A stretch of DNA of 64,000 nucleotides from JBCAXA01 sp039183535 (GTDB taxonomy: Bacteria > Pseudomonadota > Gammaproteobacteria > Steroidobacterales > Woeseiaceae), in assembly GCA_039183535.1 (NCBI GenBank), contig JBCDBO010000001.1:73148-137147 (forward strand). Reading direction: 5' to 3'. This document shows positions 52,562-62,340 of this stretch, piece by piece. Made by a program: the position numbers and the translations under genes. How positions within the stretch are numbered: position 1 is the stretch's first letter; the number at the start of each line of letters is the position of its first letter. The notes beneath the pieces are model-generated. The model had not been told where the DNA came from. It was given only the letters and a program-made list of their open reading frames with translations, and did not search any database.

Positions 52562-54448
52562 ATGACCTACGACGAGATGATCGCGGCCTGGCGCGACGAT
52601 CCCGAGCAATTCTGGGCGGCGCAGGCCGAGGCCATAGATTGGAACACGCCGTACAAATCGGTGGTCGATCTTGAGCGGCCGGCTGGGCGCTGGTTCGCAG
52701 GCGGCACACTTAACACCTGTTACAACGCGGTCGATCGCCACGCCGACGGTGGGCGCGGCGACCAACCGGCGCTTGTCTTCGAAAGCGCAATGACCGGTCG
52801 CGAGGAAAGCTACAGCTACAACCAGCTGCGCGACAACGTCGCCGTGCTCGCCGGCGCGCTCGTTCGCGCCGGGGTTGGCACCGGTGATCGCGTACTTATC
52901 TATATGCCGATGATTCCGGAAGCGGTGTTCGCGATGCTGGCATGCGCCCGAATCGGTGCCGTGCACTCAGTGGTCTTTGGTGGCTTTGCGGGACCGGAAG
53001 TCGCGACGCGGATCGACGATGCCGAGCCGACCGCGATTTTGTCGGCCAGCTGCGGACTCGAACCTGGCCGCATCGTGCACTACAAACCCATGCTCGACGA
53101 AGCGCTACAGATCGCCTCGCATCAGCCACCGATACGGGTCGTTTTGCAACGCGATGCGGCGCCGTGCGAGTTGACTGACGCCGACACCGACTGGGGTGAC
53201 TTCATCGACGGCGCCGCGCCGGTGGACTGCGTACCGGTTCGCGCCGAGGACCCGCTCTACCTCCTTTACACATCCGGCACGACCGGTGCGCCGAAAGGCG
53301 TCGTCCGCGATAACGGCGGTCACGCCGTTGCGCTGACCTTCTCGATGGCAGCGATCTATGGCATCGACGCCGGCGATGTCTTTTGGGCAGCATCGGATAT
53401 CGGTTGGGTGGTTGGCCATTCGTACATTGTTTATGGGCCACTGCTAGCCGGTGCCACGACCTTCATGTTCGAAGGCAAACCGGTCGGGACGCCCGATGCC
53501 GGTGTCTTTTGGCGCCTGATCGATAAGCATCGCATCAACGTCATGTTTACCGCCCCGACAGCAATCCGTGCCATTCGGCGCGAGGACGGTGCTGGCGAGC
53601 ACGTGGCCAATGCCTCGCTCGGGCATTTCAAAACCTTGTTTCTGGCCGGCGAACGCTGCGACCCGGAAACGCTGCAATGGGCGGAGCGCATGCTCAAGGT
53701 GCCGGTTATCGATCACTGGTGGCAAACAGAAACCGGGTGGGCGATCGCCGGTAACATGGCCGGAGCGGGCTTGTTTCCAGTGCGCGCAGGCAGTGCGGGT
53801 AAGCCGATGCCAGGATGGGCCGTCGAAATTCTCGACAACGAGGGCGAGGCAGTAGCCGCTGGTGACAGCGGTGCGATCGCCTGCCGCTTGCCGCTTGGGC
53901 CGGGTGCGACAGCCGGTCTTTGGAATGCCGATCAGCGGTTTATCGAAACCTACCTGACGCGCTATCCCGGTTACTACCAAACAGGCGATGCGGGCCACAT
54001 CGATGCGGACGGCTACCTACACGTGATGAGTCGCACTGATGACGTCATTAATGTCGCCGGCCATCGTTTATCGACCGGCGCGTTGGAAGAGGTAATTGCG
54101 ATGCACCCCGACGTCGCGGAGTGTGCCGTCACAGGCGTTAACGACGCCTTGAAAGGCCAAGTACCGTTTGGCTTTGTTTGTTTGCGCAGCGGCGCAGACG
54201 CGGATCCGACGACGGTTGTTGCCGACTGTATTCAGCAAGTTCGAAGCGCCATCGGTCCAGTCGCCGCGTTTCGCTCGGCCATCGTTGTACAGCGGCTACC
54301 AAAAACGCGCTCTGGCAAGATCCTGCGCTCAACATTGGCAAAGATCGTCAACGCTGAACCCTACACAGTGCCCGCGACGATCGACGACCCTGCCATTCTC
54401 AACGAAATTGCCGAGGTCGTAGCAACACTAAGGTCGCAATCCTCATGA
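52562..54448 (+). CDS. Acyl-CoA synthetase (acetate/propionate-CoA ligase, PrpE-like)
   Basis: This 628-residue AMP-forming ligase activates a short carboxylic acid as a CoA thioester. The AMP motif YTSGTTGAPKGVVRDNGGH near 235-253 is of the PrpE kind; the YQTGDAGHIDADGYL motif and the C-terminal lysine in KTRSGKILR near 599 are present. ATG at 52562 has a GGGGAG site; the frame extends to 52514. Its last 4 bases overlap the MFS gene. The divergent operon makes an aldehyde dehydrogenase that could supply the acid. The native acid is uncertain. Confidence 0.92.
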   Translation: MTYDEMIAAWRDDPEQFWAAQAEAIDWNTPYKSVVDLERPAGRWFAGGTLNTCYNAVDRHADGGRGDQPALVFESAMTGREESYSYNQLRDNVAVLAGALVRAGVGTGDRVLIYMPMIPEAVFAMLACARIGAVHSVVFGGFAGPEVATRIDDAEPTAILSASCGLEPGRIVHYKPMLDEALQIASHQPPIRVVLQRDAAPCELTDADTDWGDFIDGAAPVDCVPVRAEDPLYLLYTSGTTGAPKGVVRDNGGHAVALTFSMAAIYGIDAGDVFWAASDIGWVVGHSYIVYGPLLAGATTFMFEGKPVGTPDAGVFWRLIDKHRINVMFTAPTAIRAIRREDGAGEHVANASLGHFKTLFLAGERCDPETLQWAERMLKVPVIDHWWQTETGWAIAGNMAGAGLFPVRAGSAGKPMPGWAVEILDNEGEAVAAGDSGAIACRLPLGPGATAGLWNADQRFIETYLTRYPGYYQTGDAGHIDADGYLHVMSRTDDVINVAGHRLSTGALEEVIAMHPDVAECAVTGVNDALKGQVPFGFVCLRSGADADPTTVVADCIQQVRSAIGPVAAFRSAIVVQRLPKTRSGKILRSTLAKIVNAEPYTVPATIDDPAILNEIAEVVATLRSQSS

Positions 54449-55770
54449 CCAGCAGCGATTCACCCAGCAACGAGCGCTTTGGGTGGTACGTCGTCTTCGT
54501 CTTATGTGTCTGCGGCATCGTCGCAAGCGTCGATCGGCAAATTATTAATCTACTCGTCGAAGATATTCGCGGTGACCTCGATATCTCCGACACCCGCATT
54601 AGCTTGTTACAGGGCTTCGCATTCGCGGTCTTCTACGCACTGGTCGCCGTCCCGCTCGGCCGACTCGCCGACAGCGTCAATCGCCGCCGATTAATCACCA
54701 TTGGTATCGTTGCCTGGACGCTGGCAGCAATCGGTTGCGGGCTCGCCGAAAGTTACTGGCAGTTGTTCGCGGCGCGAATGGCGGTCGGTATTGGCGAAGC
54801 GGTACTAACGCCAGCTGGGTTCTCGTTGCTCGCGGACCTATTCAAGGCACGCCGCTTAGCGCTGCCGATCAGCGTCTTTACGTCGTCGAGCTTCTTCGGC
54901 TCGGGGATCGCATTGATGTTCGGTGGCTTCATCATCGGCGTCCTGGCAGGTCTCGATCAGGTCGCACTCCCGTTGCTCGGTGAGATGGAGATTTGGCAAG
55001 CGGCGTTCATCCTAGCGGCGTTGCCGGGACTGCCGATCGCCTTGTGGTTTTATCTGTCCGTACGTGAGCCACCGCGCGTCGCCACCGCCCAGGCGCAAAT
55101 CGACGCCACCGCCTACCGACAAGGCTTCGGCCAAGCCGTTAAATTTTGCGCCGACAACCGTCGCTTGTTCGTCGCTGTCTTTATCGGCCTGAGTTGCCTG
55201 GCAGCTGCGCAGTTTGCGCTCGGCGCGTGGATTCCCACGTACTTCATCCGCACGCATGGCTGGACACCCAGTGAGATCGGTAACGCGCAGGGGCTGTTGT
55301 TCATGGTTGGCGGTACGGCTGGCGTGGTGACCGGCGGCTGGCTGACCGGCAAGCTGTTCAAGCGTGGTTGGCACGATGCGAACCTTCGTACAGCGAGCTT
55401 CTGTGGCTGGTTAGCGATCCCTTGGATTATCGGCGCGATGCTGGTTGAGGACGGCACCACCGCCGTCGCTTTGCTGGCACCCGCAATGTTCTTTGGCACG
55501 ATGCCGTTCGGTGCCGGCGCTGCCATCATTCCGACGGTAGCGCCGCCGCAATTTCGCGCCCAGCTAACGGCCGTTTACCTGCTGGTCGCGAACTTGGTCG
55601 GTCAATCGGGCGGGCCGTGGTTGGTCGCGTTATTGAGCGATCAGTTTTTCGACGGCCCGCAGGCGATTGGCCAGTCGCTAGCAATCACTGTTCCAGTATT
55701 GCTAGCTGCCGGCGCGCTGCTAACGATGGTTGGTTGGCGTCCATTGGCTGAGCGTCTTCGCGACGCCTAA
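54445..55770 (+). CDS. MFS transporter, spinster-like
   Basis: This 441-residue transporter has 12 helices and the spinster-type start VASVDRQIINLLVEDI near 24-39 followed by SLLQGFAFAVFYALVAVPLGRLADSVNRRRLI. ATG at 54445 overlaps the ligase stop by 4 bases. It probably imports the compound used by the ligase and the divergent operon, or exports a product. The TonB receptor gene is convergent 41 bases away. Confidence 0.89.
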   Translation: MTSSDSPSNERFGWYVVFVLCVCGIVASVDRQIINLLVEDIRGDLDISDTRISLLQGFAFAVFYALVAVPLGRLADSVNRRRLITIGIVAWTLAAIGCGLAESYWQLFAARMAVGIGEAVLTPAGFSLLADLFKARRLALPISVFTSSSFFGSGIALMFGGFIIGVLAGLDQVALPLLGEMEIWQAAFILAALPGLPIALWFYLSVREPPRVATAQAQIDATAYRQGFGQAVKFCADNRRLFVAVFIGLSCLAAAQFALGAWIPTYFIRTHGWTPSEIGNAQGLLFMVGGTAGVVTGGWLTGKLFKRGWHDANLRTASFCGWLAIPWIIGAMLVEDGTTAVALLAPAMFFGTMPFGAGAAIIPTVAPPQFRAQLTAVYLLVANLVGQSGGPWLVALLSDQFFDGPQAIGQSLAITVPVLLAAGALLTMVGWRPLAERLRDA

Positions 55771-55811
55771 GACAGCGACGAAGGGCGTCAAGCCGCTTAA
55801 AAGCTGCTCGA

Positions 55812-58190
55812 CTAAAAGTCGGCCGTAACGCTGATACCTACAACGCGAGGATCGCCGGCACTGCTAAAGCCATCGGCGCGCCGAATTGATAGGTACTCCT
55901 CGTCCAGAACATTACGACCGTACAACCGTACCGACCAATTCTCTGTCGCGTAACCGAGTTGGGCGTTCACTAATGTGAACGGTTCGTTTTGATCCGCCGG
56001 AAGGTTCGTCGGCGCGAAGAAAATATCGTCAGTGTGGCTGACACTGACGTTTGCGAAGAATCCGTTCATAAAGTAGTAGGTACCGCCCAGTGATCCGGTC
56101 AAACTTGGCGCTTGTGGGAACTCGTTACCGCTAAGATCAATCACGTTAGCGCCGAATCCGCCGATGTACTCATCAAACTCGGTCTCGTTGTAACCAACGC
56201 TGACAAAAAGATCCCATGCGTCGGTTGGTCGCCACTCAGTCAAGAGCTCGACTCCCCATAGCGTCGCCTGTCCGGCGTTCTCGATTCTTGCATCAACAAA
56301 CGTGTTGGTTGGCCCTGGAACACTAACTTGCATGTCGGTGTATTCGGTGTAGAACGCGTTGGCGTTCAACGTGACTGCACCATCGGCGAGCAACGATCGA
56401 AAAGAGATATCGATCGTATTGGTGAACTCTGGGTCGAACTCATACTGTTCAGCACTAACAAAGTCGGTAGCACTGCCCCCGGCTCGATAGGCTCGCTGGG
56501 CCGTTATTCCCAAGCTCACGTCTTCGTTAAATCGATAGACAGCCGCGATTTTTGGCAAGAACGCCGAATAATCCGCATCTAAATCCACCGGCGCTGGCGT
56601 TGATGAAATTCCAAACGGATCAGGTATGAACACCGACGAATTGGTCGAAATGTTGTCCTGTTGCTCGCTGTCGAAGCGAAATCCAGCTGTCACAATCCAG
56701 CGCTCATTCACATCGAATTCGAATTCGGTAAACACGGCAAGGTTTTCAGTATCGTTATCGAGCCCGTTCCCAAAAACCGCGGTGCCGGGCGGCAATCCGA
56801 AGACCGTCGTATCGGGAATCGACGCTTCGAACGCTAGCTCTTTTTCGAAGCGTTGATAATAGATACCAACCACGCCCGTTAGCCGATCGCTAGCGTAAAC
56901 CAGCTTGAGCTCTTGGCTTGTTGACGTATCGTCGACCGTGCGAAACGCTGGCGTATTGCCGGGAATCGGTTGTGGAGGCACCAGCAAGTCGTAATCACTC
57001 TGTAGAAAAGCCGTCTCAGACGTCAACGACCACGAATCCGTCAGTGCATAGTTGACTCGCAGGGCTACCGTGTCCGTCGTCCCCTCCTCGCGAAAAATCT
57101 GCTGGCTAAACCGGTTGGCGGGAAATTCTGTGTCGATAATCGATTGATCACCGAGCAAGTTGTTCGAGTGCGTGTAGGTCAGAACCGCATCAAAGCGCTC
57201 GTTCGGACTAAACCTGAGCTTGTCGCGATAGGTATCGAGAAACTCGCCGCCGGTCTCAACGCCAGTCGTTTGGGTGCGTATGTCGCCATCGGTCTCAAAT
57301 TGCTCAGCACTGAATCTAAACGCCCAGGCGTCGTTGATGGGCAGGTTGGCGGCAACGGCCAGCCGCATCTCGTTGAAGGTTCCGTAATCCGCCCGCCCTT
57401 TAAACTCCTGGTCGAACGTTGGCGCCTTACTACGCAAGACGACAGCACCAGCGAGCGAGTTCGGCCCTTGCTGCGTCGATTGCGATCCAAGCAGAAACTC
57501 GACTTGCTCTAGGTCCCACGTACTCAATGAACCGGTCGACAAAGCTTGACCGTTCGGGACCGATGCACCGTCGATCTGGACGCTGATGGCTTGTGCACTC
57601 CCACCACCGACACCTCGGTCGGTAACACCACGGATAACAAAGCCAAATCCACCGCCGATAGCACTAACGCCTGGTAGACGGTCAATAACATCGAAAATAT
57701 CTTTATCGACAGACTTATCCAGCTCCTCGCCGGAGACGAGTGAGACGCTGGTCTGCGTTTGTTGAATAGGTCTCTCTAACAGCTCACCGCGGACGACAAT
57801 CTCCTCTGCTGGCGGCCGGCGTGGTTTGCTGGGGGCCGAGCGCGATGACGCTGGCACGACAGCCACTTCCTTCGATTTTTTTGTAATGATCGCCGAGCCG
57901 GATTGTGACCGCCGAACATCGAGGTCCGTGTCGGCTAGCAACATCTCTAGAGCCTGATCCAGTGAAAGCGTACCGGCCACTGGCGCGCCGGACTTGTCGG
58001 CGGTCAGCTCGCCGCGTGCCACGATCGTTACGCCGTACAGAGCCCCCAACTCAGCCAGTGCGGCTTGTAAGGGTTGCGCTGGCAGATCGACTTGCCGTTC
58101 TTCTTGAGCGAGTAGCGGGCCCGACCCAAGCAGAACAAAAACCAGTGCGGTAAGCACGAACGATTTGTTAAGAGTGTTATGGCGAATCAC
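55812..58190 (-). CDS. TonB-dependent transducer (STN domain receptor)
   Basis: The 792-residue product has a signal peptide (1-28), an STN domain at about 30-105 (VDLPAQPLQAALAELGALYGV, SLDQALEMLL), a TonB box EIVVRG near 129, a plug with DGASVPNGQ and VEFLLGSQSTQQGPNSLAG, and a barrel ending in F. The STN domain signals to FecR, whose gene is directly upstream, and the FecI sigma factor follows suit. The receptor therefore imports a substrate and switches on its own expression. Here the neighbours are dehydrogenases and a hydrolase rather than siderophore genes. GTG start at 58190. Confidence 0.93.
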   Translation of the reverse strand: MIRHNTLNKSFVLTALVFVLLGSGPLLAQEERQVDLPAQPLQAALAELGALYGVTIVARGELTADKSGAPVAGTLSLDQALEMLLADTDLDVRRSQSGSAIITKKSKEVAVVPASSRSAPSKPRRPPAEEIVVRGELLERPIQQTQTSVSLVSGEELDKSVDKDIFDVIDRLPGVSAIGGGFGFVIRGVTDRGVGGGSAQAISVQIDGASVPNGQALSTGSLSTWDLEQVEFLLGSQSTQQGPNSLAGAVVLRSKAPTFDQEFKGRADYGTFNEMRLAVAANLPINDAWAFRFSAEQFETDGDIRTQTTGVETGGEFLDTYRDKLRFSPNERFDAVLTYTHSNNLLGDQSIIDTEFPANRFSQQIFREEGTTDTVALRVNYALTDSWSLTSETAFLQSDYDLLVPPQPIPGNTPAFRTVDDTSTSQELKLVYASDRLTGVVGIYYQRFEKELAFEASIPDTTVFGLPPGTAVFGNGLDNDTENLAVFTEFEFDVNERWIVTAGFRFDSEQQDNISTNSSVFIPDPFGISSTPAPVDLDADYSAFLPKIAAVYRFNEDVSLGITAQRAYRAGGSATDFVSAEQYEFDPEFTNTIDISFRSLLADGAVTLNANAFYTEYTDMQVSVPGPTNTFVDARIENAGQATLWGVELLTEWRPTDAWDLFVSVGYNETEFDEYIGGFGANVIDLSGNEFPQAPSLTGSLGGTYYFMNGFFANVSVSHTDDIFFAPTNLPADQNEPFTLVNAQLGYATENWSVRLYGRNVLDEEYLSIRRADGFSSAGDPRVVGISVTADF

Positions 58191-58299
58191 AGATCCAATT
58201 CCTCAGCGCTTTAGGTTGAATGCGAATATCTCCGAGTCGCATTAGCTTAAAGACGCTGCAAAAAATGGAATCGCAACCCTGCGGTGAAAATGTTTGTTG

Positions 58300-59292
58300 T
58301 TAGTCGATTGCTTGGATCAGCAGGCGATCGTCGCTCGTTTGCTGAATCGTCAGCGGATAGATCTCAGCGAGTGTCACCAACAGGCCATCAATGTCTTTGG
58401 CATCGAACGTCGCAGTGACTGCCAGTGACGCTAAGTCATTGTCCGTAATTATAATATCGCGACGATCATAACGATCGATCTGCGCAACCAACTCCGCCAA
58501 CGGCTCATTGCTGAAGACCAGACGGTCGTCCCGCCAGGCGCCCACCGAGTCGGGGCGGACAGCCGATACGTCACTGCGACCCGTCTTTGACACGCTCACC
58601 GCTTGGCCTGCACTAAGCGGTGGCACGGGTTCGCCGGCGCCTCCTAGCCCAGCCGCCGCCACAACGCCGACCCGACCAGCCGCGACGGCAACATGGGTGC
58701 TCGCGGCAGACAGACGGACGTTGAAGGTCGTACCCAGGACGCGAACGGTCGCATCGCCGGCTTGGATGACGAATGGTCGGCTACGGTCCTCGCTTACATC
58801 GAAAAAGACTTCGCCCCGCCACAGCGTAATGAAACGCTGCTTATCGTTGATGGTCGCATCGAGCTGACTATCCGGGCCTAGGGTCAGCACCGACCCGTCC
58901 GACAACGTATGTTCGCGAGTTTCGCCGACCGTTGTTGCGAGAACGATGGCGGGCGCAACCACCGGAACCGGCTCGCGCTCAGGTAGCATCCAAAACGCGC
59001 ACGCACCCAGCATCAGTACGATCTTTGCAGCCCAAGCGCTGTTGCTACGCTTTTTGGTAGACGTTGCAGCGTGTGGCTGTTGCAACGCCTCAGCCGCTGC
59101 AATGTCCTCCAAGGATACATCGCCAAGTCGGTCCCAGAAGCGCTCTGCGTAATCGTACGCTTGCATATGCTCGGGATCGGCCATAACCCAACGCTGAAAC
59201 GATGCCCGCACATTCGCATCGACAATGTCATTGTCGATACGCGCTCGCCATTCAAGCGCCTCTGCAACGAGTGATTTGTCGAGCTTGTTCAC
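58300..59292 (-). CDS. FecR-family anti-sigma factor
   Basis: This 330-residue inner-membrane protein has a cytoplasmic N-terminal domain (EALEWRARIDN; FQRWVMADPEHMQAY), one membrane helix at about 90-105 and a periplasmic FecR domain (LSDGSVLTLGPDSQLDA; GEVFFDVSED; VLGTTFNVRL). The C-terminal segment (LLVTLAEIYPLTIQQ) resembles the STN fold and would contact the TonB transducer. GTG at 59292 lies 7 bases after the FecI stop; TTG at 59319 would overlap it. It is part of a FecI-FecR-receptor operon. Confidence 0.92.
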   Translation of the reverse strand: MNKLDKSLVAEALEWRARIDNDIVDANVRASFQRWVMADPEHMQAYDYAERFWDRLGDVSLEDIAAAEALQQPHAATSTKKRSNSAWAAKIVLMLGACAFWMLPEREPVPVVAPAIVLATTVGETREHTLSDGSVLTLGPDSQLDATINDKQRFITLWRGEVFFDVSEDRSRPFVIQAGDATVRVLGTTFNVRLSAASTHVAVAAGRVGVVAAAGLGGAGEPVPPLSAGQAVSVSKTGRSDVSAVRPDSVGAWRDDRLVFSNEPLAELVAQIDRYDRRDIIITDNDLASLAVTATFDAKDIDGLLVTLAEIYPLTIQQTSDDRLLIQAID

Positions 59293-59299
59293 GAACTGA

Positions 59300-59839
59300 C
59301 TACTGTTCCTCGCTATCAATCAACGCCGCTAGAATCTGCTGCGTTGCCCGCGCCAAGTGCTTACTGACGGCCGTTCTAGAAATGCCAAGCTGCTTCGCCG
59401 CTTCAGTCTGACTAAGATTGTTCACACGGACGAGGACGAACGCTCGTTTGCGCATCGGCGGCATCGCAGCGATCGTCTCGGCGGCAAGCGAAAACTGCTC
59501 TCTTGAATCTAAGACGCGCTCCGGCGTCAAAACGAAACCCTCGGCGTGCAATGCGTGTTCCGCATACTCGTTATCGCGTTGCTTCGTCGCCTTTAGACGG
59601 CGCAGCTCGGAAATGATGAGATTGCGGCAGGTTAGCCACAAATACGCTTTGACATTCCGAATAGGGTTTTCAGAGTCATCGTGATTGAGGAGCTTCTCAA
59701 ACGCCTGCTGGGCGATGTCCTCGGGCTCCGGCGGGCCCGCGCCGAACGCGGCGCGCAGCTCGTAGACGAACCGATCGAAGTGATCGCGGTAAAACTGAAC
59801 GACGACGTCTTTAGTGGCGTTTTTCGAGGGCTTTGACAC
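59300..59839 (-). CDS. FecI-type ECF sigma factor
   Basis: This 179-residue sigma factor has region 2 at about 10-75 (PEPEDIAQQAFEKLLNH; AYLWLTCRNLIISELRR) and region 4 at about 115-170 (LVRVNNLSQTEAAKQLGISRTAVSKHLARA). GTG at 59839 is chosen because the family starts there; the frame is open to 59977. It should transcribe the TonB transducer gene when FecR relays binding of a substrate. It is downstream of, and co-oriented with, the hydrolase gene; an independent promoter is likely. Confidence 0.9.
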   Translation of the reverse strand: MSKPSKNATKDVVVQFYRDHFDRFVYELRAAFGAGPPEPEDIAQQAFEKLLNHDDSENPIRNVKAYLWLTCRNLIISELRRLKATKQRDNEYAEHALHAEGFVLTPERVLDSREQFSLAAETIAAMPPMRKRAFVLVRVNNLSQTEAAKQLGISRTAVSKHLARATQQILAALIDSEEQ

Positions 59840-59918
59840 GGCGAACGGTGGCTGTGTGTTCGCGCGTAATAGTAACGAGCCAGATCGACGCCGCAACCCG
59901 CAGGATTGGCGTTGGCCG

Positions 59919-60734
59919 CTAGCGCATACTCTGTAGGGTCGCCAGCAAACCGGTGAGCTCTGCGTTGTAGGTATCACGCACGGTGACTGGACCGAAATGT
60001 CCGCCTTCGCTCAGAACGACTTGCTTCGCGTTCGGAATCCGCGCCGCTAACTCGTCCGACATCGATTGCGGCGTCAGCGCATCGTCGCGCGCGGAAATCA
60101 CGCCGGTCGGCGCGCTAATCTCAGCAACGCGATGGCGCAGGTCATGGGTCATCACCGCGTTCAGTCGTGCCAACTCCACCTCAAGACCTGGGAAATTGGC
60201 GATGCGTGCGGCGAGATAATCGTCCATGCCGTTGTAGCCCGGTTCGATCGCCCACGCCGGTGACGCCAGTAGCGTGCCGATCATCATGTAGTGGCGGACG
60301 CCGGAGTTAATCAAGATATCGCGGCGGACGCGAAACACATCAATGAAAAGCGGCGTCGGTCCGGCCCAGCTGGCGCTGAGCGTCAGGGTTCGAACGCGCT
60401 CTGGGTGTTTTAAGGCAATGTTCTGGCCGATAGCGCCACCGGTGGAATGGCCGACCAAATGGGCGCTGTCAATCTTAAGTGCATCCATCAAGCGAACGAC
60501 GTCGTCCGCCATCTCGGTGGCGCTCGACACGACCGGCGCCGGTGAGCTACTGCCAACACCGCGATGATCGTGGGTGATGACTTGGTAGTCCGTTGCGAGC
60601 GTCTGTACTTGCCCCGCCCAAAAGGCGGCGGTTCCGCCGAGACCCGAGACAAGCAGCAACGGCTCACCGGCACCGGTAATTTCGGTGTGTATCTCGGCTT
60701 CGCCGATATTGATCAGTTGACGCTGCGTTTCCAT
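59919..60734 (-). CDS. Alpha/beta hydrolase (enol-lactonase/RutD-like)
   Basis: This 271-residue cytoplasmic hydrolase has the oxyanion LLLVSGLGGTAAFW, nucleophile elbow VGHSTGG near 92-98, ISARDDALTP (Asp) near 215 and GGHFGPV (His) near 245. Enzymes of this branch open lactones, cleave C-C bonds or hydrolyse esters. ATG at 60734 is used, 2 bases after the aldehyde dehydrogenase stop; the frame is open to 60809, inside that gene. The pair is a dehydrogenase-hydrolase operon. Substrate unknown. Confidence 0.88.
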   Translation of the reverse strand: METQRQLINIGEAEIHTEITGAGEPLLLVSGLGGTAAFWAGQVQTLATDYQVITHDHRGVGSSSPAPVVSSATEMADDVVRLMDALKIDSAHLVGHSTGGAIGQNIALKHPERVRTLTLSASWAGPTPLFIDVFRVRRDILINSGVRHYMMIGTLLASPAWAIEPGYNGMDDYLAARIANFPGLEVELARLNAVMTHDLRHRVAEISAPTGVISARDDALTPQSMSDELAARIPNAKQVVLSEGGHFGPVTVRDTYNAELTGLLATLQSMR

Positions 60735-60736
60735 GC

Positions 60737-62221
60737 TCAGAACGTCATCGTGACAGCTTTTCGCCGTGTGTAGAGCTCGATCGCTGCAGCACCGAACTCC
60801 TGGCCCCAACCCGATTGTTTGGTGCCACCGAACGGCATGCTTGGATCCATCGCTGCGTGGCAGTTAACGCCGATCTGGCCGGTATTGACCAAACGCGTCA
60901 TCCGCATCGCGGTCTTGAGATCGCGCGTCCATACGCTGCCAGACAATCCGTACTCGGTGTCGTTGGCCATCGCGGCAAGGCCGTCGAAATCTTCCGCATC
61001 GGAGAACGTTTGCATCGCGATAACCGGCCCGAACACTTCTTTACGAACCAGCGTCATATCGGGCTGGCAATTCATGAACAAGGTTGGCTCAACGAACCAG
61101 CCGGCACGGTCCGGTGCGTTGCCGCCGGTCACCAATTTAGCGCCCTCGCTCTTCGCGCTGGCGACCAAGCCCATGACCCGTTCGCGTTGGCGTTCGGAAA
61201 TCAGTGGTCCGATCATGTTGGCCGCATCATCGCCCGGCCCGACGGCCAGATTTTTCGAGAACTCGCGGATGCCGGCTGCGAGATCGTCAGCGATTGACTC
61301 GTGCACGAATAAGCGGGAACCGCAAACACAGTTTTGACCCGATAAGGCCCAACCGGCCATCGCCACACCCGGTACCGTAACTTTAAGATCGGCGTCCGGA
61401 AAGACAATTACCGGCGACTTACCGCCAAGCTCTAACGACACTTTTTTCAAGTTTCCGACGGCGGCTTGAACGATAAGTCGGCCAACATCAGTAGAACCGG
61501 TGAACGAGACTTTGTCGATGGCATGATGGCCACTGATCGCAGCCCCCGCTTCCGCACCGAGTCCGTTGACAACGTTGAACACACCGGGCGGAATACCCGC
61601 CTCGGCTGCCAATTCGGCTAAGAACAACGCGGCCACCGGCGCCTCTTCCGCGGGCTTCAAGACAAGTGTGCAGCCAGTCGCAAGCACCGGAGCGATTTTC
61701 AGCATCTCCATGCCGAACGGGTAGTTCCACGGAGTAATCGCACCCACCACACCGACCGGTTCGCGAAGTGTGTACGCCAATAGGTCTGCCGGCGCTTTAC
61801 CGAGTGCCGCCGATGGCAAGGTCTCGCCAGCGATTTTGCTTGGCCAGCCGGCGTAGTAACGCAAAAACATGGCGCAAAACATGGCACAGCTTTCAGCGAT
61901 CATTCGCGTTAAGCCACCGTCGCGAATCGCCAGCTCAGTAAAGAGCGCCGCGTTCTCATCGACCAAGTCGGCGTACTTCAACATTAAGCGCGACCGCTCG
62001 TCAGGGCTTATCGCCGACCACGCCGGCAGCGCGCGACCGGCAGCGGCAACGGCCGTATCGACAACGGCTGAATCAGCGAGCGCAACGCGGGTAATCGACT
62101 CACCGGTGGCCGGATCGAGGACCGGCTGCGACCGTTTGCCAGCGACAACACTGCCATCGATAAAATGCGCCTGAACGGCGTCGAGACGTTTCGCCAGTGC
62201 CTCTTGAACTCGGTTTTCCAC
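60737..62221 (-). CDS. NAD-dependent aldehyde dehydrogenase
   Basis: This 494-residue enzyme has the catalytic Glu in LELGGKSP near 262 and Cys in GQNCVCGS near 297, with the WNYPFGM segment near 158 and a C-terminal FGGTKQSGWGQEFG. It should oxidise an aldehyde with NAD. The start is GTG at 62221. It shares its divergent upstream region with the PhyH gene. It is diverged from the other aldehyde dehydrogenase of the window, so the two are likely specific for different aldehydes. Confidence 0.93.
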   Translation of the reverse strand: MENRVQEALAKRLDAVQAHFIDGSVVAGKRSQPVLDPATGESITRVALADSAVVDTAVAAAGRALPAWSAISPDERSRLMLKYADLVDENAALFTELAIRDGGLTRMIAESCAMFCAMFLRYYAGWPSKIAGETLPSAALGKAPADLLAYTLREPVGVVGAITPWNYPFGMEMLKIAPVLATGCTLVLKPAEEAPVAALFLAELAAEAGIPPGVFNVVNGLGAEAGAAISGHHAIDKVSFTGSTDVGRLIVQAAVGNLKKVSLELGGKSPVIVFPDADLKVTVPGVAMAGWALSGQNCVCGSRLFVHESIADDLAAGIREFSKNLAVGPGDDAANMIGPLISERQRERVMGLVASAKSEGAKLVTGGNAPDRAGWFVEPTLFMNCQPDMTLVRKEVFGPVIAMQTFSDAEDFDGLAAMANDTEYGLSGSVWTRDLKTAMRMTRLVNTGQIGVNCHAAMDPSMPFGGTKQSGWGQEFGAAAIELYTRRKAVTMTF

Positions 62222-62310
62222 GTGTATATCCGCTCTATTGACCGGCTCGCATGGTCTCCCGGCACCTGCGGCCGAGCCAATCGAAAAAAGGTGGAACGCT
62301 ATACGGTGGT

Positions 62311-62340
62311 TGCATGGTCATTGCGGCGGCTAACCATGCA
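62311..62340. promoter_or_regulatory. Inverted repeat in the divergent ALDH / PhyH promoter region
   Basis: Eight-base arms TGCATGGT and ACCATGCA flank a 14-base spacer. A direct repeat AACGCTAT lies on both sides (62295-62302 and 62343-62350). This suggests operator sites, possibly for the LysR protein encoded at the window end. Confidence 0.5.

Noticed and set aside
60815..61337. Two plus-strand frames (160 and 172 codons) inside an aldehyde dehydrogenase gene
   Set aside because: The minus-strand gene has all aldehyde dehydrogenase motifs; these are its shadows.
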